Source: Flaviflexus huanghaiensis (GTDB taxonomy: Bacteria; Actinomycetota; Actinomycetes; Actinomycetales; Actinomycetaceae). Taken from it: 64,000 bases of DNA. How positions within the stretch are numbered: the first letter of the stretch is position 1; each line of letters begins with the position of its first letter. The notes under the pieces were generated by a model. That model was not told where the DNA came from and did not search any database. It saw only the letters and a list, made by a program, of their open reading frames with translations. The position numbers were made by a program, and so were the translations under genes. This document shows positions 1 through 9,039 of the stretch, in pieces. The DNA is taken from the NCBI RefSeq assembly GCF_014118685.1, contig NZ_JACFAK010000010.1, forward strand, positions 44,530 through 108,529, given 5' to 3'.

Positions 1-480
1 CGGGTTTCGGACGTTGTCGTACTCGATGAGGACCGGGGTCCGATGCGCGATGGCGTCGACGATATCGAACAGGTGCCCGATATCGGGAAGAGCGATGAGG
101 ACGGCAGCGTGATCATCCGTGATGCTAGCACCGCCAAGAAGCTTGCGAACCGTCCTCTTCGCGACCTTGTGCAGGTCAGCCCTGCCAGTGAGAGAATCCG
201 CCGCGAGCCGCAGAAGCGTGAGATCGGCGGCATCGAGATCGAGTGCGACAAGCCCGTCTAGGTTGAGCTCGAAGATTGGGTCCTCATCGTCGCTTTGCGA
301 AACGGGGTAGCCGTACTCCCGAAGCTTGTCGATGTCGCGGGTGAGCGCCTTCGCCCTGTCCGCTCCCGACTGGTCGTAGCCGAGCTTGTAGAGCTCGGAG
401 CGTCTGCGCGGCTCGTCGACAAGGTTGGCAAGGAGCTGGAACAGTCTCCTGCCGGGGTCATACGTTCGAGTACCTGTCAC
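1..480 (-). CDS. WYL-type transcriptional regulator, N-terminal part (cut by window edge)
   Basis: This is the amino-terminal 160 codons of a reading frame that runs off the left edge. It starts at GTG (base 480) with VTGTRTYDPGRRLFQLLANL, followed by a helix-turn-helix-like segment ending in TRDIDKLREYGYPV, and then a region rich in Leu and Asp. The short HTH followed by the RDI.KLRE.G.P motif is typical of WYL-domain regulators of the PafB/PafC kind. The WYL domain itself would lie beyond the edge. In many actinobacteria pafB/pafC sit near a DUF3866 gene, and a DUF3866 gene is the divergent neighbour here, which supports a PafB-like identity. That identity is inferred. The start could also be a nearby alternative codon. 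Confidence 0.7.
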   Translation of the reverse strand, partial: MTGTRTYDPGRRLFQLLANLVDEPRRRSELYKLGYDQSGADRAKALTRDIDKLREYGYPVSQSDDEDPIFELNLDGLVALDLDAADLTLLRLAADSLTGRADLHKVAKRTVRKLLGGASITDDHAAVLIALPDIGHLFDIVDAIAHRTPVLIEYDNVRNP

Positions 481-517
481 AGGCTCAAGAATAGCCCACG
501 TTAAGATGGGACTCGTG

Positions 518-1621
518 ATGACATGGCGTAGCGGCGTGACCCTCGAACCGGGCGATACGTGGGCAGGAGCCGAGGAGTGGTGGGTCGATGTGGACGGCGC
601 GCGTTACCGTGCACTGGCCTACACCGACCTCGTCGGCCCGCTCGAGATCGGTGAGCGGGTCCTTCTCAACTCGACCGCGGTCGATCGTCACCTCGGGTCC
701 GGCGGCTACCTCTTCATCGTCGCACCGCTCGACCGGCTCCCGACGCCCACTCCCGGCCCGGGCCATATTGTCAAGGCTCGCTACATGCCTCAACAGAATA
801 TGGTGCTGGCAGTTGACGAACAGGACTCACCTCATCACGAAACCGTCCAAGACGCGGATGGTCTCGATGGTATGCCCGTCATTGTCGCCGACCTCCATTC
901 CGCCCTGCCGGCGATTGTCGCAACTGCGCGATACCACGTCCCTGACGTGAGAATCGCCTACGTTCATACGGATACTGCTGCCCTGCCGATTGCCTTCTCG
1001 AAAACAGCCGCCCATCTCAAAGCGCGCGGCGACATCACAACGATCACAGCGGGACAGTCCTTCGGTGGAGATCTCGAGGCGGTCAATCTCCACACCGCTC
1101 TCCTTGCAGCGCGACATGTCATCGGTGCTGACATTGCTGTTGTCGTCCAGGGGCCCGGCAATGTCGGGACGGGCACAACCTGGGGTTTCTCCGGAACGGC
1201 CGTCGGCGAGGCCATTAATGCGATCAATCTGCTTGGTGGAACCGCGCTTGCGACGCTGCGAGTGTCCCAAGCTGATCATCGTGCCCGCCACCGCGGCATC
1301 TCCCATCATTCGCTCACGGCCTACACGAAGGTTGCACTCACACCGGCTCTCGTCCCGACGACCAGAGAAAACATCGGTCGCGACATTCTCACGAGGATCG
1401 AGGCTCACTATCCCACGCTGGTCCGAACGGGCTGGCTCACCCTCATTGAGGTAAGTGGAATCCGGGACGCTCTCGAGCACTCCCCGGTCCCACTGAGAAC
1501 GATGGGAAGGGGACTGCCCGAGGACTATGCCGCCTTCGCTTTCGCTGGCGCCGGCGGTGTTCTCGCAGCGCAGATGATCGCCGACGCTCGCCGAGTTCCA
1601 CCTGCCGACCGCCGGCTCTAA
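518..1621 (+). CDS. DUF3866 family protein
   Basis: This is a soluble protein of 367 residues with the shape of the actinobacterial DUF3866 family: a short N-terminal beta domain beginning MTWRSG, then an alpha/beta body with VIVADLHSALPAI, a GP-rich stretch around VVVQGPGNVGTG, and the GISHHSLTAY segment. The biochemical role of this family is unknown. The ATG at 518 was chosen because GGGA lies 7 bases upstream and it gives the usual family N-terminus. An in-frame ATG at 506 is possible. It is divergent from the WYL regulator with only about 40 bases between them, so the two may share a promoter region. Confidence 0.8.
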   Translation: MTWRSGVTLEPGDTWAGAEEWWVDVDGARYRALAYTDLVGPLEIGERVLLNSTAVDRHLGSGGYLFIVAPLDRLPTPTPGPGHIVKARYMPQQNMVLAVDEQDSPHHETVQDADGLDGMPVIVADLHSALPAIVATARYHVPDVRIAYVHTDTAALPIAFSKTAAHLKARGDITTITAGQSFGGDLEAVNLHTALLAARHVIGADIAVVVQGPGNVGTGTTWGFSGTAVGEAINAINLLGGTALATLRVSQADHRARHRGISHHSLTAYTKVALTPALVPTTRENIGRDILTRIEAHYPTLVRTGWLTLIEVSGIRDALEHSPVPLRTMGRGLPEDYAAFAFAGAGGVLAAQMIADARRVPPADRRL

Positions 1622-1630
1622 ACAGCCGCT

Positions 1631-3541
1631 CTAACGGGCGGACGCGCTTTCGAGCTCGCGCTGTGCGGTGAGGAGAGTGGCGGGAGCGCGAGATGCTCGC
1701 AAGCCATTGAGGATGACGATAATCTCTCCGACCTCGTGGACGAGGACGACCGCGGCGAGGCCGAGGACGCCACTGATGGCGAGCGGCATGAGGGCGGTGA
1801 TGATGACGAGTGAGAGGGCGATGTTCTCGTCGATGATCCGCCTGCCCCTGCGGGCGTGGCGGACCGCCTGCGGTAGCAGGCGAAGGTCATCGCCTAGAAG
1901 AGCGATCTCAGCTGATTCGATCGCCACATCCGATCCCGCCTGGCCCATGGCGATTCCAAGATCAGCAGAAGCCAGGGCCGGGGCGTCGTTGATTCCATCG
2001 CCGACCATGGCTGTCCGCCCGCTTGTCGACAGCTGGGAAATGGCGGCAGCCTTGTCTTCGGGCCGAAGACTCGCGCGAACATCATCGATGCCAGCTTTGG
2101 AAGCCAGCGCATCGGCCGTCTGCTGGTTGTCTCCCGTCAGCATGACCGTGCGAATGCCGTCCTCGTGGAGAAGCGAAATCGCGTGGGTTGCCTCGGGTCT
2201 CAGCTCGTCACGCAGGCCGATGACACCGGCAACGTCATCGTCGCGGTGAACAACGACGATCGTCATGCCGGCCCGCTGGAGCTCGTCAACCGTACCGGAG
2301 AGTGCTCCGGGGTCCAGCCACGTGGGGTTGCCAACCGCAATGGCGGCACCATCGACCATTCCCGTCATACCCAGTCCTGCTGATTCTCCCGCGTCGGATG
2401 CTGGCGGCGCCGACACGGAACCGGCGATCGCGCGCGCTAGCGGATGGGTGCTGTGCTGTTCGAGTGCGGCTGCCCACGACAAGACATCACGTTCGGAATA
2501 ACCCGGTGCGCTGACAACCTCGACGACCACCGGCTTGCTTTCTGTCAGCGTTCCGGTTTTGTCGAACGCCATCGTTCGGATCCCGCCGAGCTCTTCAAAG
2601 GCTGCTCCGGACGTAAAGATGACGCCCATGCGGCTGGCGGCGCCGACCCCGGCGACGACGGTCAGGGGTACGGAGATCGCGAGCGCACAGGGTGATGCGG
2701 CGACGAGAACGACGAGGGCGCGTGTGATCCAGAGGTCCGGATCGCCGAGCAGGGAACCGATGATGGCAACTGCGGCGGCGAGGATGAGGACTCCGGGAAC
2801 GAGGGGCCGGGCAAGCCGGTCCGCGATTCGGGCGCGTTCTCCCTTCTCCTCCTGGGCCTGCTGAACGAGCCGGACGACGGTTGTTAGCGAGTTGTCAGTA
2901 CCGCTCGCGGTGGCAGTCATCGTCAGTGGGCCGGAAAGATTGATGGATCCGGCGAGCGCCTCATCGCCAGCGCTGACGTCGACGGGGATTGATTCACCGG
3001 TGATCGCGGACGTGTCGAGGCCGCTTCTGCCGTCGGCGATCATGCCGTCCGTTGGGACCCGTTCGCCCGCTTTGACGAGGATCGTGTCGCCGACTTTGAG
3101 GTCTGCGACCGGGACTGTGCGGGCCGGCCCGTCGATGATCGTCGCGGTGTCGGGGACGAGGGTGAGGAGAGCCCCGAGCCCCGACCGGGCCCGGTCCATG
3201 GCTCGGTCCTCCAGGGCTTCGACGATGGAGTAGAGGAAAGCAAGGGCGGCTGCCTCTTCCACGTAGCCAAGGATGATGGCGCCGGTGGCGCTGATCGTCA
3301 TGAGCAGGCCGATACCGAGCTGGCGTTCCATGACGAGCCGGCGAAGGGCTCCTGGTGCGAATGTGTATCCGCCGAGCACGAGGCCCGCCCAATAGAATGC
3401 TGTCCCGGTCCCTCCGAGCCATTCGGTTATGAAACCGGAGGCGAGGGCGATGCCGGAAAGGATCGGAAGGAGGATCTGCCGATCCTGCCACCAGGCGGCG
3501 GTCTTTTCGATCTCGTCGTGGTCACATCCGCACGCGCTCAT
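1631..3541 (-). CDS. P1B-type heavy-metal-transporting ATPase
   Basis: This is an integral membrane metal exporter of 636 residues. It shows the phosphorylation motif DKTGT, the nucleotide-binding STHPLARAI motif and the GDGINDAP hinge. The membrane metal site is SPC rather than the CPC of copper, cadmium or zinc pumps, and a later helix has VHEVGEI. SPC plus HE is the pattern of the P1B-4 group, which exports Co, Zn or Fe. The N-terminus MSACGCDHDE is a small Cys/His cluster instead of an HMA domain. The ATG at 3541 overlaps the stop of the upstream ArsR-family gene by four bases (ATGA) and has the binding site GGAGGTG, so the two genes are translationally coupled. The exact metal is not settled by sequence. 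Confidence 0.9.
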   Translation of the reverse strand: MSACGCDHDEIEKTAAWWQDRQILLPILSGIALASGFITEWLGGTGTAFYWAGLVLGGYTFAPGALRRLVMERQLGIGLLMTISATGAIILGYVEEAAALAFLYSIVEALEDRAMDRARSGLGALLTLVPDTATIIDGPARTVPVADLKVGDTILVKAGERVPTDGMIADGRSGLDTSAITGESIPVDVSAGDEALAGSINLSGPLTMTATASGTDNSLTTVVRLVQQAQEEKGERARIADRLARPLVPGVLILAAAVAIIGSLLGDPDLWITRALVVLVAASPCALAISVPLTVVAGVGAASRMGVIFTSGAAFEELGGIRTMAFDKTGTLTESKPVVVEVVSAPGYSERDVLSWAAALEQHSTHPLARAIAGSVSAPPASDAGESAGLGMTGMVDGAAIAVGNPTWLDPGALSGTVDELQRAGMTIVVVHRDDDVAGVIGLRDELRPEATHAISLLHEDGIRTVMLTGDNQQTADALASKAGIDDVRASLRPEDKAAAISQLSTSGRTAMVGDGINDAPALASADLGIAMGQAGSDVAIESAEIALLGDDLRLLPQAVRHARRGRRIIDENIALSLVIITALMPLAISGVLGLAAVVLVHEVGEIIVILNGLRASRAPATLLTAQRELESASAR

Positions 3542-3912
3542 GAGGCACCTCCGTCGCATCCGGTGACGGCGCAGTCGGGGTCGAGGCAGGGTGCACTTTC
3601 GTCGACGGCGAGGGTGATGGTGACGAGAGTTCGCAGGGCGTTAGCGAGGTGGCTGTCAGCTATCTCGTACCGTGTGTGCCGCCCTTCTGCCACGGCGGTG
3701 ACGATTCCGCAGTCGCGTAGGCAGGCGAGGTGATTGGACACGTTCGGCCGCGTCAGGCCGAACGTGTTCGCAAGGTCGGAGGGGTATGCGGGGCCATCGA
3801 GGAGGGTGAGGAGGATCTGGGAGCGGGTCGAGTCCGCCATCGCCCTGCCAAGCCTGCGCATGACATCCAGCTGGCGGGTTGCCGCGCCGCGGCTCACGTC
3901 AATGTTCAACAC
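3538..3912 (-). CDS. ArsR/SmtB-family metal sensor, CmtR-like
   Basis: This is a winged-helix repressor of 124 residues that very likely controls its own operon with the metal ATPase. The recognition helix region LTRPNVSNHLACLRDCG matches CmtR of mycobacteria, where two cysteines in this helix and one near the C-terminus bind Cd(II) or Pb(II). The equivalents here are Cys64, Cys68 and Cys109. Two additional cysteines (114, 119) lie in the tail. The GTG start at 3912 lies inside an inverted repeat, which suggests a leaderless or very short leader transcript. A shorter start at the internal GTG or ATG of the DVMRRLGRAM segment is possible. Confidence 0.88.
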   Translation of the reverse strand: MLNIDVSRGAATRQLDVMRRLGRAMADSTRSQILLTLLDGPAYPSDLANTFGLTRPNVSNHLACLRDCGIVTAVAEGRHTRYEIADSHLANALRTLVTITLAVDESAPCLDPDCAVTGCDGGAS

Positions 3913-3920
3913 ATGCTGAA
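3905..3920. promoter_or_regulatory. Probable operator of the metal-efflux operon
   Basis: TTCAACACATGCTGAA is a 16-base imperfect inverted repeat (TTCA.CA / TG.TGAA) covering the start codon of the CmtR-like gene. Its size and place fit an ArsR-family operator. No close -10/-35 pair was assigned. Confidence 0.5.
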
Positions 3921-3983
3921 CTATACAGCGTGCAGTGAACTGTTGGTAACCGGGTCTGACCGAGTCCGGTCAGTGGGCGGGAT

Positions 3984-5309
3984 TCACTCGGGCTTGGCAG
4001 ACACGTCGGGAAGGGTGCCGCCAGCGAAAACTCCGACGAGGCCGAGGGCCGCGAGAACGAGGAGAGCCCAAATGATGCCGAAGGCTGCGATCGCTGAGCT
4101 GATTGCGCCGACGAGAAGGAGGATGATCCCCATGGCCGTATTCGACACGGCCGTATATGTCGTGCGTGTGTCGCCCTCTGCCATGTCGACAATGTAGGTT
4201 TTCCTCGCGACTCGGACGCCGGTGTGAGTGAGACGGAGAAGAAAGTAGCCGAGGATGAAGACGACTGTCCCCACCCACGAGTTTCCGTCAAAGCCAGGCA
4301 AGGAGACGGCGACGACGACGGCGACGATGATGGCAGAGGCAAGGCCGGCTCCGATGCTCATGAGCCGCCTGCTCGATCTGTCAGCGAACCGGCCGAAGAG
4401 GCGGCCGCCAATGAGGGCGGCGAGGCCGGAGGCGATGACGAAACCGCCGAGGCCGACAAGGACGTTCGAACCCCGCTGGATCGACATCGTGACAATGAAG
4501 GGCGGGCTGAGGGCTGAGACGAGGAGAAGGCTGCGGACAAGAACGAATCTGTGGAACACATCGTCATCCCTCAGCAGGGCAACCATGGAAGAGAACCAGT
4601 TCGACGAATCGTCCGAGGAGTCTGCATCCCCCTCATCGGCCGGCTCGTTGATGCTCGCATAGACAAGGGCGACAAGGACCCACAGAACAGCGCCTCCCGA
4701 AAGCATGAGTGCGAGTTCGCCAGCCGAGAGGCTTTCGCCTCCGAAGATGCGGATGGCGAGGCCGAGGGTGATGGCAACGATGCCGGAAGCTGTCGTCGCA
4801 AGTCCGGTAATCTGGCCCCGCTCCCCCTTCGGGATCGTTCGGCCCTGGACGTCCTTCGACGAGATCGACCCGAGGCAACGGCCAAGCGAGAAGGCAGCGA
4901 GTGCACTGATGATGAGAATCCCCGCTGTCAGCCCCTCGGCCAGCGCGGCAGTGCCCGCCATGAAGGCAACGGACGCCGCTTGAATGAGTGCTCCGGTGAC
5001 GAACACCCACTTGCGGTGCTTCACCCTCAGCACGAGCGGGGTGAGGAAGGCCTGGGGCAGCATCGAGCCCGATTCGCGGATCGGGACGAGGACACCCGTG
5101 AGGGAAGTTGGGACACCGAGGACAGCGAAGAGCCACGGCAGCACGGTCGAGGCATTGACGATCTGGTCACCCGATGACTGGAGTGCGTGACCGACAACTT
5201 GGCGCAGGCCGTTCGAGGGAATATGTCGTTGCACCTCGTCCGGCATGTCCTCCGCGGCCTGCGGACTTCGGGTCACGATGGCTGAATAGATTTTCTCAAC
5301 TGTGCTCAC
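3984..5309 (-). CDS. MFS transporter
   Basis: This is a membrane protein of 441 residues with about twelve hydrophobic helices. A soluble N-terminal segment of roughly 50 residues precedes the first helix, and an acidic central loop (NEPADEGDADSSDD) separates the two halves. The RESGSMLPQAF segment and the FGRFADRSSRR loop fit the major facilitator superfamily. The substrate cannot be told. It starts at GTG with no strong ribosome binding site. It stands alone between the metal operon and the large helicase gene, on the same strand as both. Confidence 0.8.
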   Translation of the reverse strand: MSTVEKIYSAIVTRSPQAAEDMPDEVQRHIPSNGLRQVVGHALQSSGDQIVNASTVLPWLFAVLGVPTSLTGVLVPIRESGSMLPQAFLTPLVLRVKHRKWVFVTGALIQAASVAFMAGTAALAEGLTAGILIISALAAFSLGRCLGSISSKDVQGRTIPKGERGQITGLATTASGIVAITLGLAIRIFGGESLSAGELALMLSGGAVLWVLVALVYASINEPADEGDADSSDDSSNWFSSMVALLRDDDVFHRFVLVRSLLLVSALSPPFIVTMSIQRGSNVLVGLGGFVIASGLAALIGGRLFGRFADRSSRRLMSIGAGLASAIIVAVVVAVSLPGFDGNSWVGTVVFILGYFLLRLTHTGVRVARKTYIVDMAEGDTRTTYTAVSNTAMGIILLLVGAISSAIAAFGIIWALLVLAALGLVGVFAGGTLPDVSAKPE

Positions 5310-5452
5310 GCATGAACCCTAGTCCATCGCCTCACAGCGTGCCCGCAAAGCTGGCCCGCGACCGGGGCTTTCTCTCGTCGACGCCACGCTGGCGTTCCCC
5401 CGTTCAGTCCGGGAGGTTCGTCGCTGTCGACAGCCGGCGCCGGCGCGCAGGC

Positions 5453-8400
5453 TCAGCTGTCAGCTCCGACGAGCCGAGCAAACCGGCTGAGCTCCGCGAG
5501 GTTCGACGGCGTTGTCGGCATGTGGTCGACGAGGCCGGGTGAGTAGACGATGTAGGCGATCCACATGGCTCGGGAGATAGAGACGTTGAGCCTGTTGCGC
5601 TGGAGAAGGAATTCGAGCCCACGAGGCACATCAGCCGCCGAGGACGCCGCAAGAGTCGTCACCGCAATGGCAGCTTCCTGCCCCTGGAACCGGTCGACGG
5701 TGCCAACCTTGACGTTCGAGAGCCCGGCCTCGTCGAGTGCTCTGCGGACCGTGTTGACCTGAGCGTTGTAGGGGCTGACGACAATGATGTCGTCCTGTTC
5801 GAGGGGCCGTGTCTCACGGCCGTCATACCACTGCTGACCAAGGTGAGAGTGGGCGATCCTCACGACCTCGTCTGCTTCCTCGGTCGAGGACGTGACGTTG
5901 CCCCTGTGATGAAGCGGGATTGCTTTGACACCGGGACGGACGCCAGCGAGCTTGCGCTGCGTTGTCGAGGCGTGTGACCGGAGCTTGCCCTCGTATGAGA
6001 GCTCTGACACGGCGCGCGTGACTGCGCCATCCATGCGCCGGGATTCGGGAAGGAAATATCCGTATTCGGGCGGGAGCACGTCATGTCCCGCGCTGAGGAA
6101 TCCGAGCGCGGACGTGTCGACCGGTTCGGGGTGCGAGCCGATCGTGACCTGTGGGAGCTGTTGAGGGTCTCCGACGAGCAGGAGCCGCGTCGCACATGGC
6201 GCAGTGGCAATCGTGTTGGCGAGAGAGAACTGCCCAGCTTCGTCGATGACGAGCAGGTCGAGGCTGGCGGCGGGCAGGCGAGAAAAGCACCACGCCGTGC
6301 CCCCGATAAGTGCCGCCTGTCCGGGCCGGAACCGTTCCGTCTCTGCGTTGCGAACGTGCGTGATCGGGATCGGCAGCGGCGGCCGATCCGCAGTCTGGGC
6401 CTTGCAGATCAGATGCGGCTCCAAACCGAAGCGGTGGGCGGTCAACAGAACGTTGTCGACGACCTTGTGCGATTGGGCAACGACACCGACCCGCCACCCA
6501 TCCCGAACGAGCGCAACGATCGTGTTCGCAGCGACATACGTCTTTCCCGTTCCGGGTGGTCCCTGCACGGCGAGATAGCTATGGTCAAGATCCCGCAATG
6601 ATGCGACGACCGCGGGGTTGTCAGCGTCCATCGGGGCCGGGCCAGAGCCGCTGAGAAACCGCGGGGGCCGCCGCGACAGGAGGTCGCCCACCGGATCAGC
6701 GGGCATCGCCCCCAGCGCATAGGCCCGGCGCACCCAGGTCTCGATCGCATCCGCGAGACCGCCAGTTTCCAGCGGTGGGCCGGGCACGACCGCGATCGGA
6801 GCGAGGTCATGGGGTTCGATCCCACCTGGCAGCCGCTCGCTCACGGTTACCGAGCCGTCGGTGATCTCACCCAATGTGGCTGAGATGGCGACGCGCTGGC
6901 CACCGGCGGACAGGAGTCCGGACTCATAGATGAGATAACAGGAATTCTCCTTCGGCGTGCTTCCCGGAGACCATTCGCCGGTCAGCACAAGGTCTCGCGA
7001 CAGCGTCTTCGCCCGCGGCTTCACCGACCAGTCGCGCTCGATGGCCGCCTCCTCGACAAGGAAGACATCTCTGTTGCCCGACCACTGGTCGACCGGGTCG
7101 TCAAGGCGCGCATAGTGCGCCCACCAGAAAGACTTGTCTTCTCGGCGGTGATAGTGCAGTGCGGCTGCCGCGAGACCCCAGGCCCTTTCATCGGCCGTAC
7201 GGTTCACGTCAAACCGGTCGCCAGCACGCTTCGCTACCTGGGTCTCGAGTGCCGTGCGCGCCTCGACTTTCGCCTGCTCTTGTTCCTTCTTCGTTTGCCG
7301 TGTCCCCGAGTCGGTCGTGACAGACCCACCCGCTCCGTCGCCGGCCGCGATGGGAAGCGCGCGCAGCCAATCACGCAGCCGAAGGGTCGACAGACAGTCA
7401 TACCTGTTGTAGTCCGCGATCTCGTCCAGGACCGCTTGTGCCTCGTCAGTGCGGCCTGCGTCACCGAGCTCGACGTAGTGCGCATACTGAGTGACACTGT
7501 CCGCCGCCGTTGTCACACCTTCGCGATGATCGGCACCCATGTAGAGAACCTCAACAGCCTTGATCGAATACGACGGGGCCCCGATTCGTAGCGCTCGCCT
7601 CACCGTCGCATACAGGTCGACGAGAACGCCCTCGCGGAGCAGGGTGTCGACCCTCTCCTCCCCCACCCCGTGACGTTGCGCAAGCGACGCAAGGTGCGCC
7701 CTCTCGTAGCTCGCGTAGTGATAGACATGCATGTCGGGATGATCTCGCCTGCGGGCTTCGACGTCATCGAGGAAGTCAAGGAGCGCCTGCCGCTCCTGCT
7801 TCATGTCATGCGCCCAGAACGCCGTGAACTCACCGGAGGTGTCAACGAGCCCAAACAGATAGTCGAGACCCCATGTCGCACCATCGGCCGTCCACAGCGG
7901 ATCACCCTCAAAGTCGAAGAAGATGTCGCCGTCGCTTGGAGCTGGCAGCGCCGCGAGCGCGTGCGGGTCGATGACCCTGACGAGAGGCTCACTCCGCCCC
8001 TCGCTGGCGATCTGCAATGCGGCTTGGTCTGACAGGGTCGACAGGGTCTGCACCGGCACCCCGCCCGTCGGCGCGCCACTCTTCCACGCGGCAACATCGT
8101 CAATTGTTTTGAGGCCGGCCGACCGGAGCTTGGCACGCTGAGCGCCTCGCAAGCCGTGGATAAGCCACATGTCGCGATGCTCGGCGATAGCTGCGGCGCA
8201 GTCCTCGCATGAGCCGCACCGTGAATACCGGTCGTCTTCCCACCCGACAGGTCTGCCAGATGCGAGCTGTTCTCCAACGATCGCGGCGAGTCTCCTCCGG
8301 CGCAGAACATACATGGGCTCGATGTCCTTCAGCCGATGGGTGCTCGTTGTTCCATCACCGAGGACAAGATCGACCTCATCGTCGACCGGGATACCGAGGG

Positions 8401-8884
8401 CTCTCAGTTGCCGCGCGTACGCCGCAAGCTGGAAAAGAGCGGTGACTCGGGCGGTGCGGGCGAGCTTCGTGTCCTGGACCCGGTACGACCCGTCCCCCTG
8501 CAGGACGAGGAAGTCGGTGTATCCGACAAACGGCAAGCCAAGATCATCATCTGCGACAAAGGCCGCCTGAAAGACCACGTCCGCGTGGGACTGCAGAGCG
8601 AGGAGAGTCTCCTCGGCCGCCTTCTCAATACTGCGCCGATCGTTCCCCGCAGGCCTGCCAATGATCTCGACCCGCCGGCCCTGCTGTCGATGTGAATCGA
8701 GAACTCTCCGCTCGTGGAGTTCACCAAGTTCCGCTGTCCGCACCATCATGGCGTCGATGCTCCGCTGGAGCGGGGGAACCCGGCCCAGACGCTCGTCAAG
8801 CTGTCTCAGCCACGCATACTCACACGACGAGGCGGCGGCGAGATCACTCGCCCCCGTGACGACGCGGCCCTCATCTACATACAT
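5453..8884 (-). CDS. TM0106-type RecB-like Fe-S nuclease fused to exonuclease-like and SF1 helicase domains
   Basis: This is a 1143-residue multidomain DNA- or RNA-processing enzyme. Residues 1-230 are a Cas4/RecB-like PD-(D/E)XK nuclease with D124, D138 and K140 (QDTK), the QxxxY motif at 152-156, and four cysteines (21, 223, 226, 229) placed as in Fe-S nucleases. A middle domain has DIFFDFEGD and YNRYDCLSTL, as in RNase H-like or DnaQ-like exonucleases. The C-terminal third is a UvrD/DNA2-like helicase with GPPGTGKT near residue 775, then DEAGQF, GDPQQLP and a late VDRFQGQEA. The ATG at 8884 has AGGGGAGC upstream and starts at the nuclease domain. A longer frame upstream looks noncoding. 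The domain order is that of the TM0106 family, whose in vivo role is unclear. Confidence 0.85.
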   Translation of the reverse strand: MYVDEGRVVTGASDLAAASSCEYAWLRQLDERLGRVPPLQRSIDAMMVRTAELGELHERRVLDSHRQQGRRVEIIGRPAGNDRRSIEKAAEETLLALQSHADVVFQAAFVADDDLGLPFVGYTDFLVLQGDGSYRVQDTKLARTARVTALFQLAAYARQLRALGIPVDDEVDLVLGDGTTSTHRLKDIEPMYVLRRRRLAAIVGEQLASGRPVGWEDDRYSRCGSCEDCAAAIAEHRDMWLIHGLRGAQRAKLRSAGLKTIDDVAAWKSGAPTGGVPVQTLSTLSDQAALQIASEGRSEPLVRVIDPHALAALPAPSDGDIFFDFEGDPLWTADGATWGLDYLFGLVDTSGEFTAFWAHDMKQERQALLDFLDDVEARRRDHPDMHVYHYASYERAHLASLAQRHGVGEERVDTLLREGVLVDLYATVRRALRIGAPSYSIKAVEVLYMGADHREGVTTAADSVTQYAHYVELGDAGRTDEAQAVLDEIADYNRYDCLSTLRLRDWLRALPIAAGDGAGGSVTTDSGTRQTKKEQEQAKVEARTALETQVAKRAGDRFDVNRTADERAWGLAAAALHYHRREDKSFWWAHYARLDDPVDQWSGNRDVFLVEEAAIERDWSVKPRAKTLSRDLVLTGEWSPGSTPKENSCYLIYESGLLSAGGQRVAISATLGEITDGSVTVSERLPGGIEPHDLAPIAVVPGPPLETGGLADAIETWVRRAYALGAMPADPVGDLLSRRPPRFLSGSGPAPMDADNPAVVASLRDLDHSYLAVQGPPGTGKTYVAANTIVALVRDGWRVGVVAQSHKVVDNVLLTAHRFGLEPHLICKAQTADRPPLPIPITHVRNAETERFRPGQAALIGGTAWCFSRLPAASLDLLVIDEAGQFSLANTIATAPCATRLLLVGDPQQLPQVTIGSHPEPVDTSALGFLSAGHDVLPPEYGYFLPESRRMDGAVTRAVSELSYEGKLRSHASTTQRKLAGVRPGVKAIPLHHRGNVTSSTEEADEVVRIAHSHLGQQWYDGRETRPLEQDDIIVVSPYNAQVNTVRRALDEAGLSNVKVGTVDRFQGQEAAIAVTTLAASSAADVPRGLEFLLQRNRLNVSISRAMWIAYIVYSPGLVDHMPTTPSNLAELSRFARLVGADS

Positions 8885-9039
8885 CCCGCTCCCCTCGTAA
8901 CCCGGCCTCCATTCTGTCTCATCTGGCGGTGAGAAATGCGGCGCATGTTCAGGCCGGCACGAGTCGCGACAGAACCCACTGGCGGAGCTGACCCGAGGAA
9001 ACTCGCCACGCGCCGTCAGCTGCCGTGACGGACGTTCGT

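Noticed and set aside
827..1480. Open frame of 217 codons opposite the DUF3866 gene
   Set aside because: It is an antisense frame with biased composition. DUF3866 is the recognisable product.
5423..5444. Two adjacent palindromes (GCTGTCGACAGC and GCCGGCGCCGGC) as a regulatory site
   Set aside because: They lie just past the end of the helicase gene and overlap each other. They may form a weak terminator, but short self-complementary GC words are common here.
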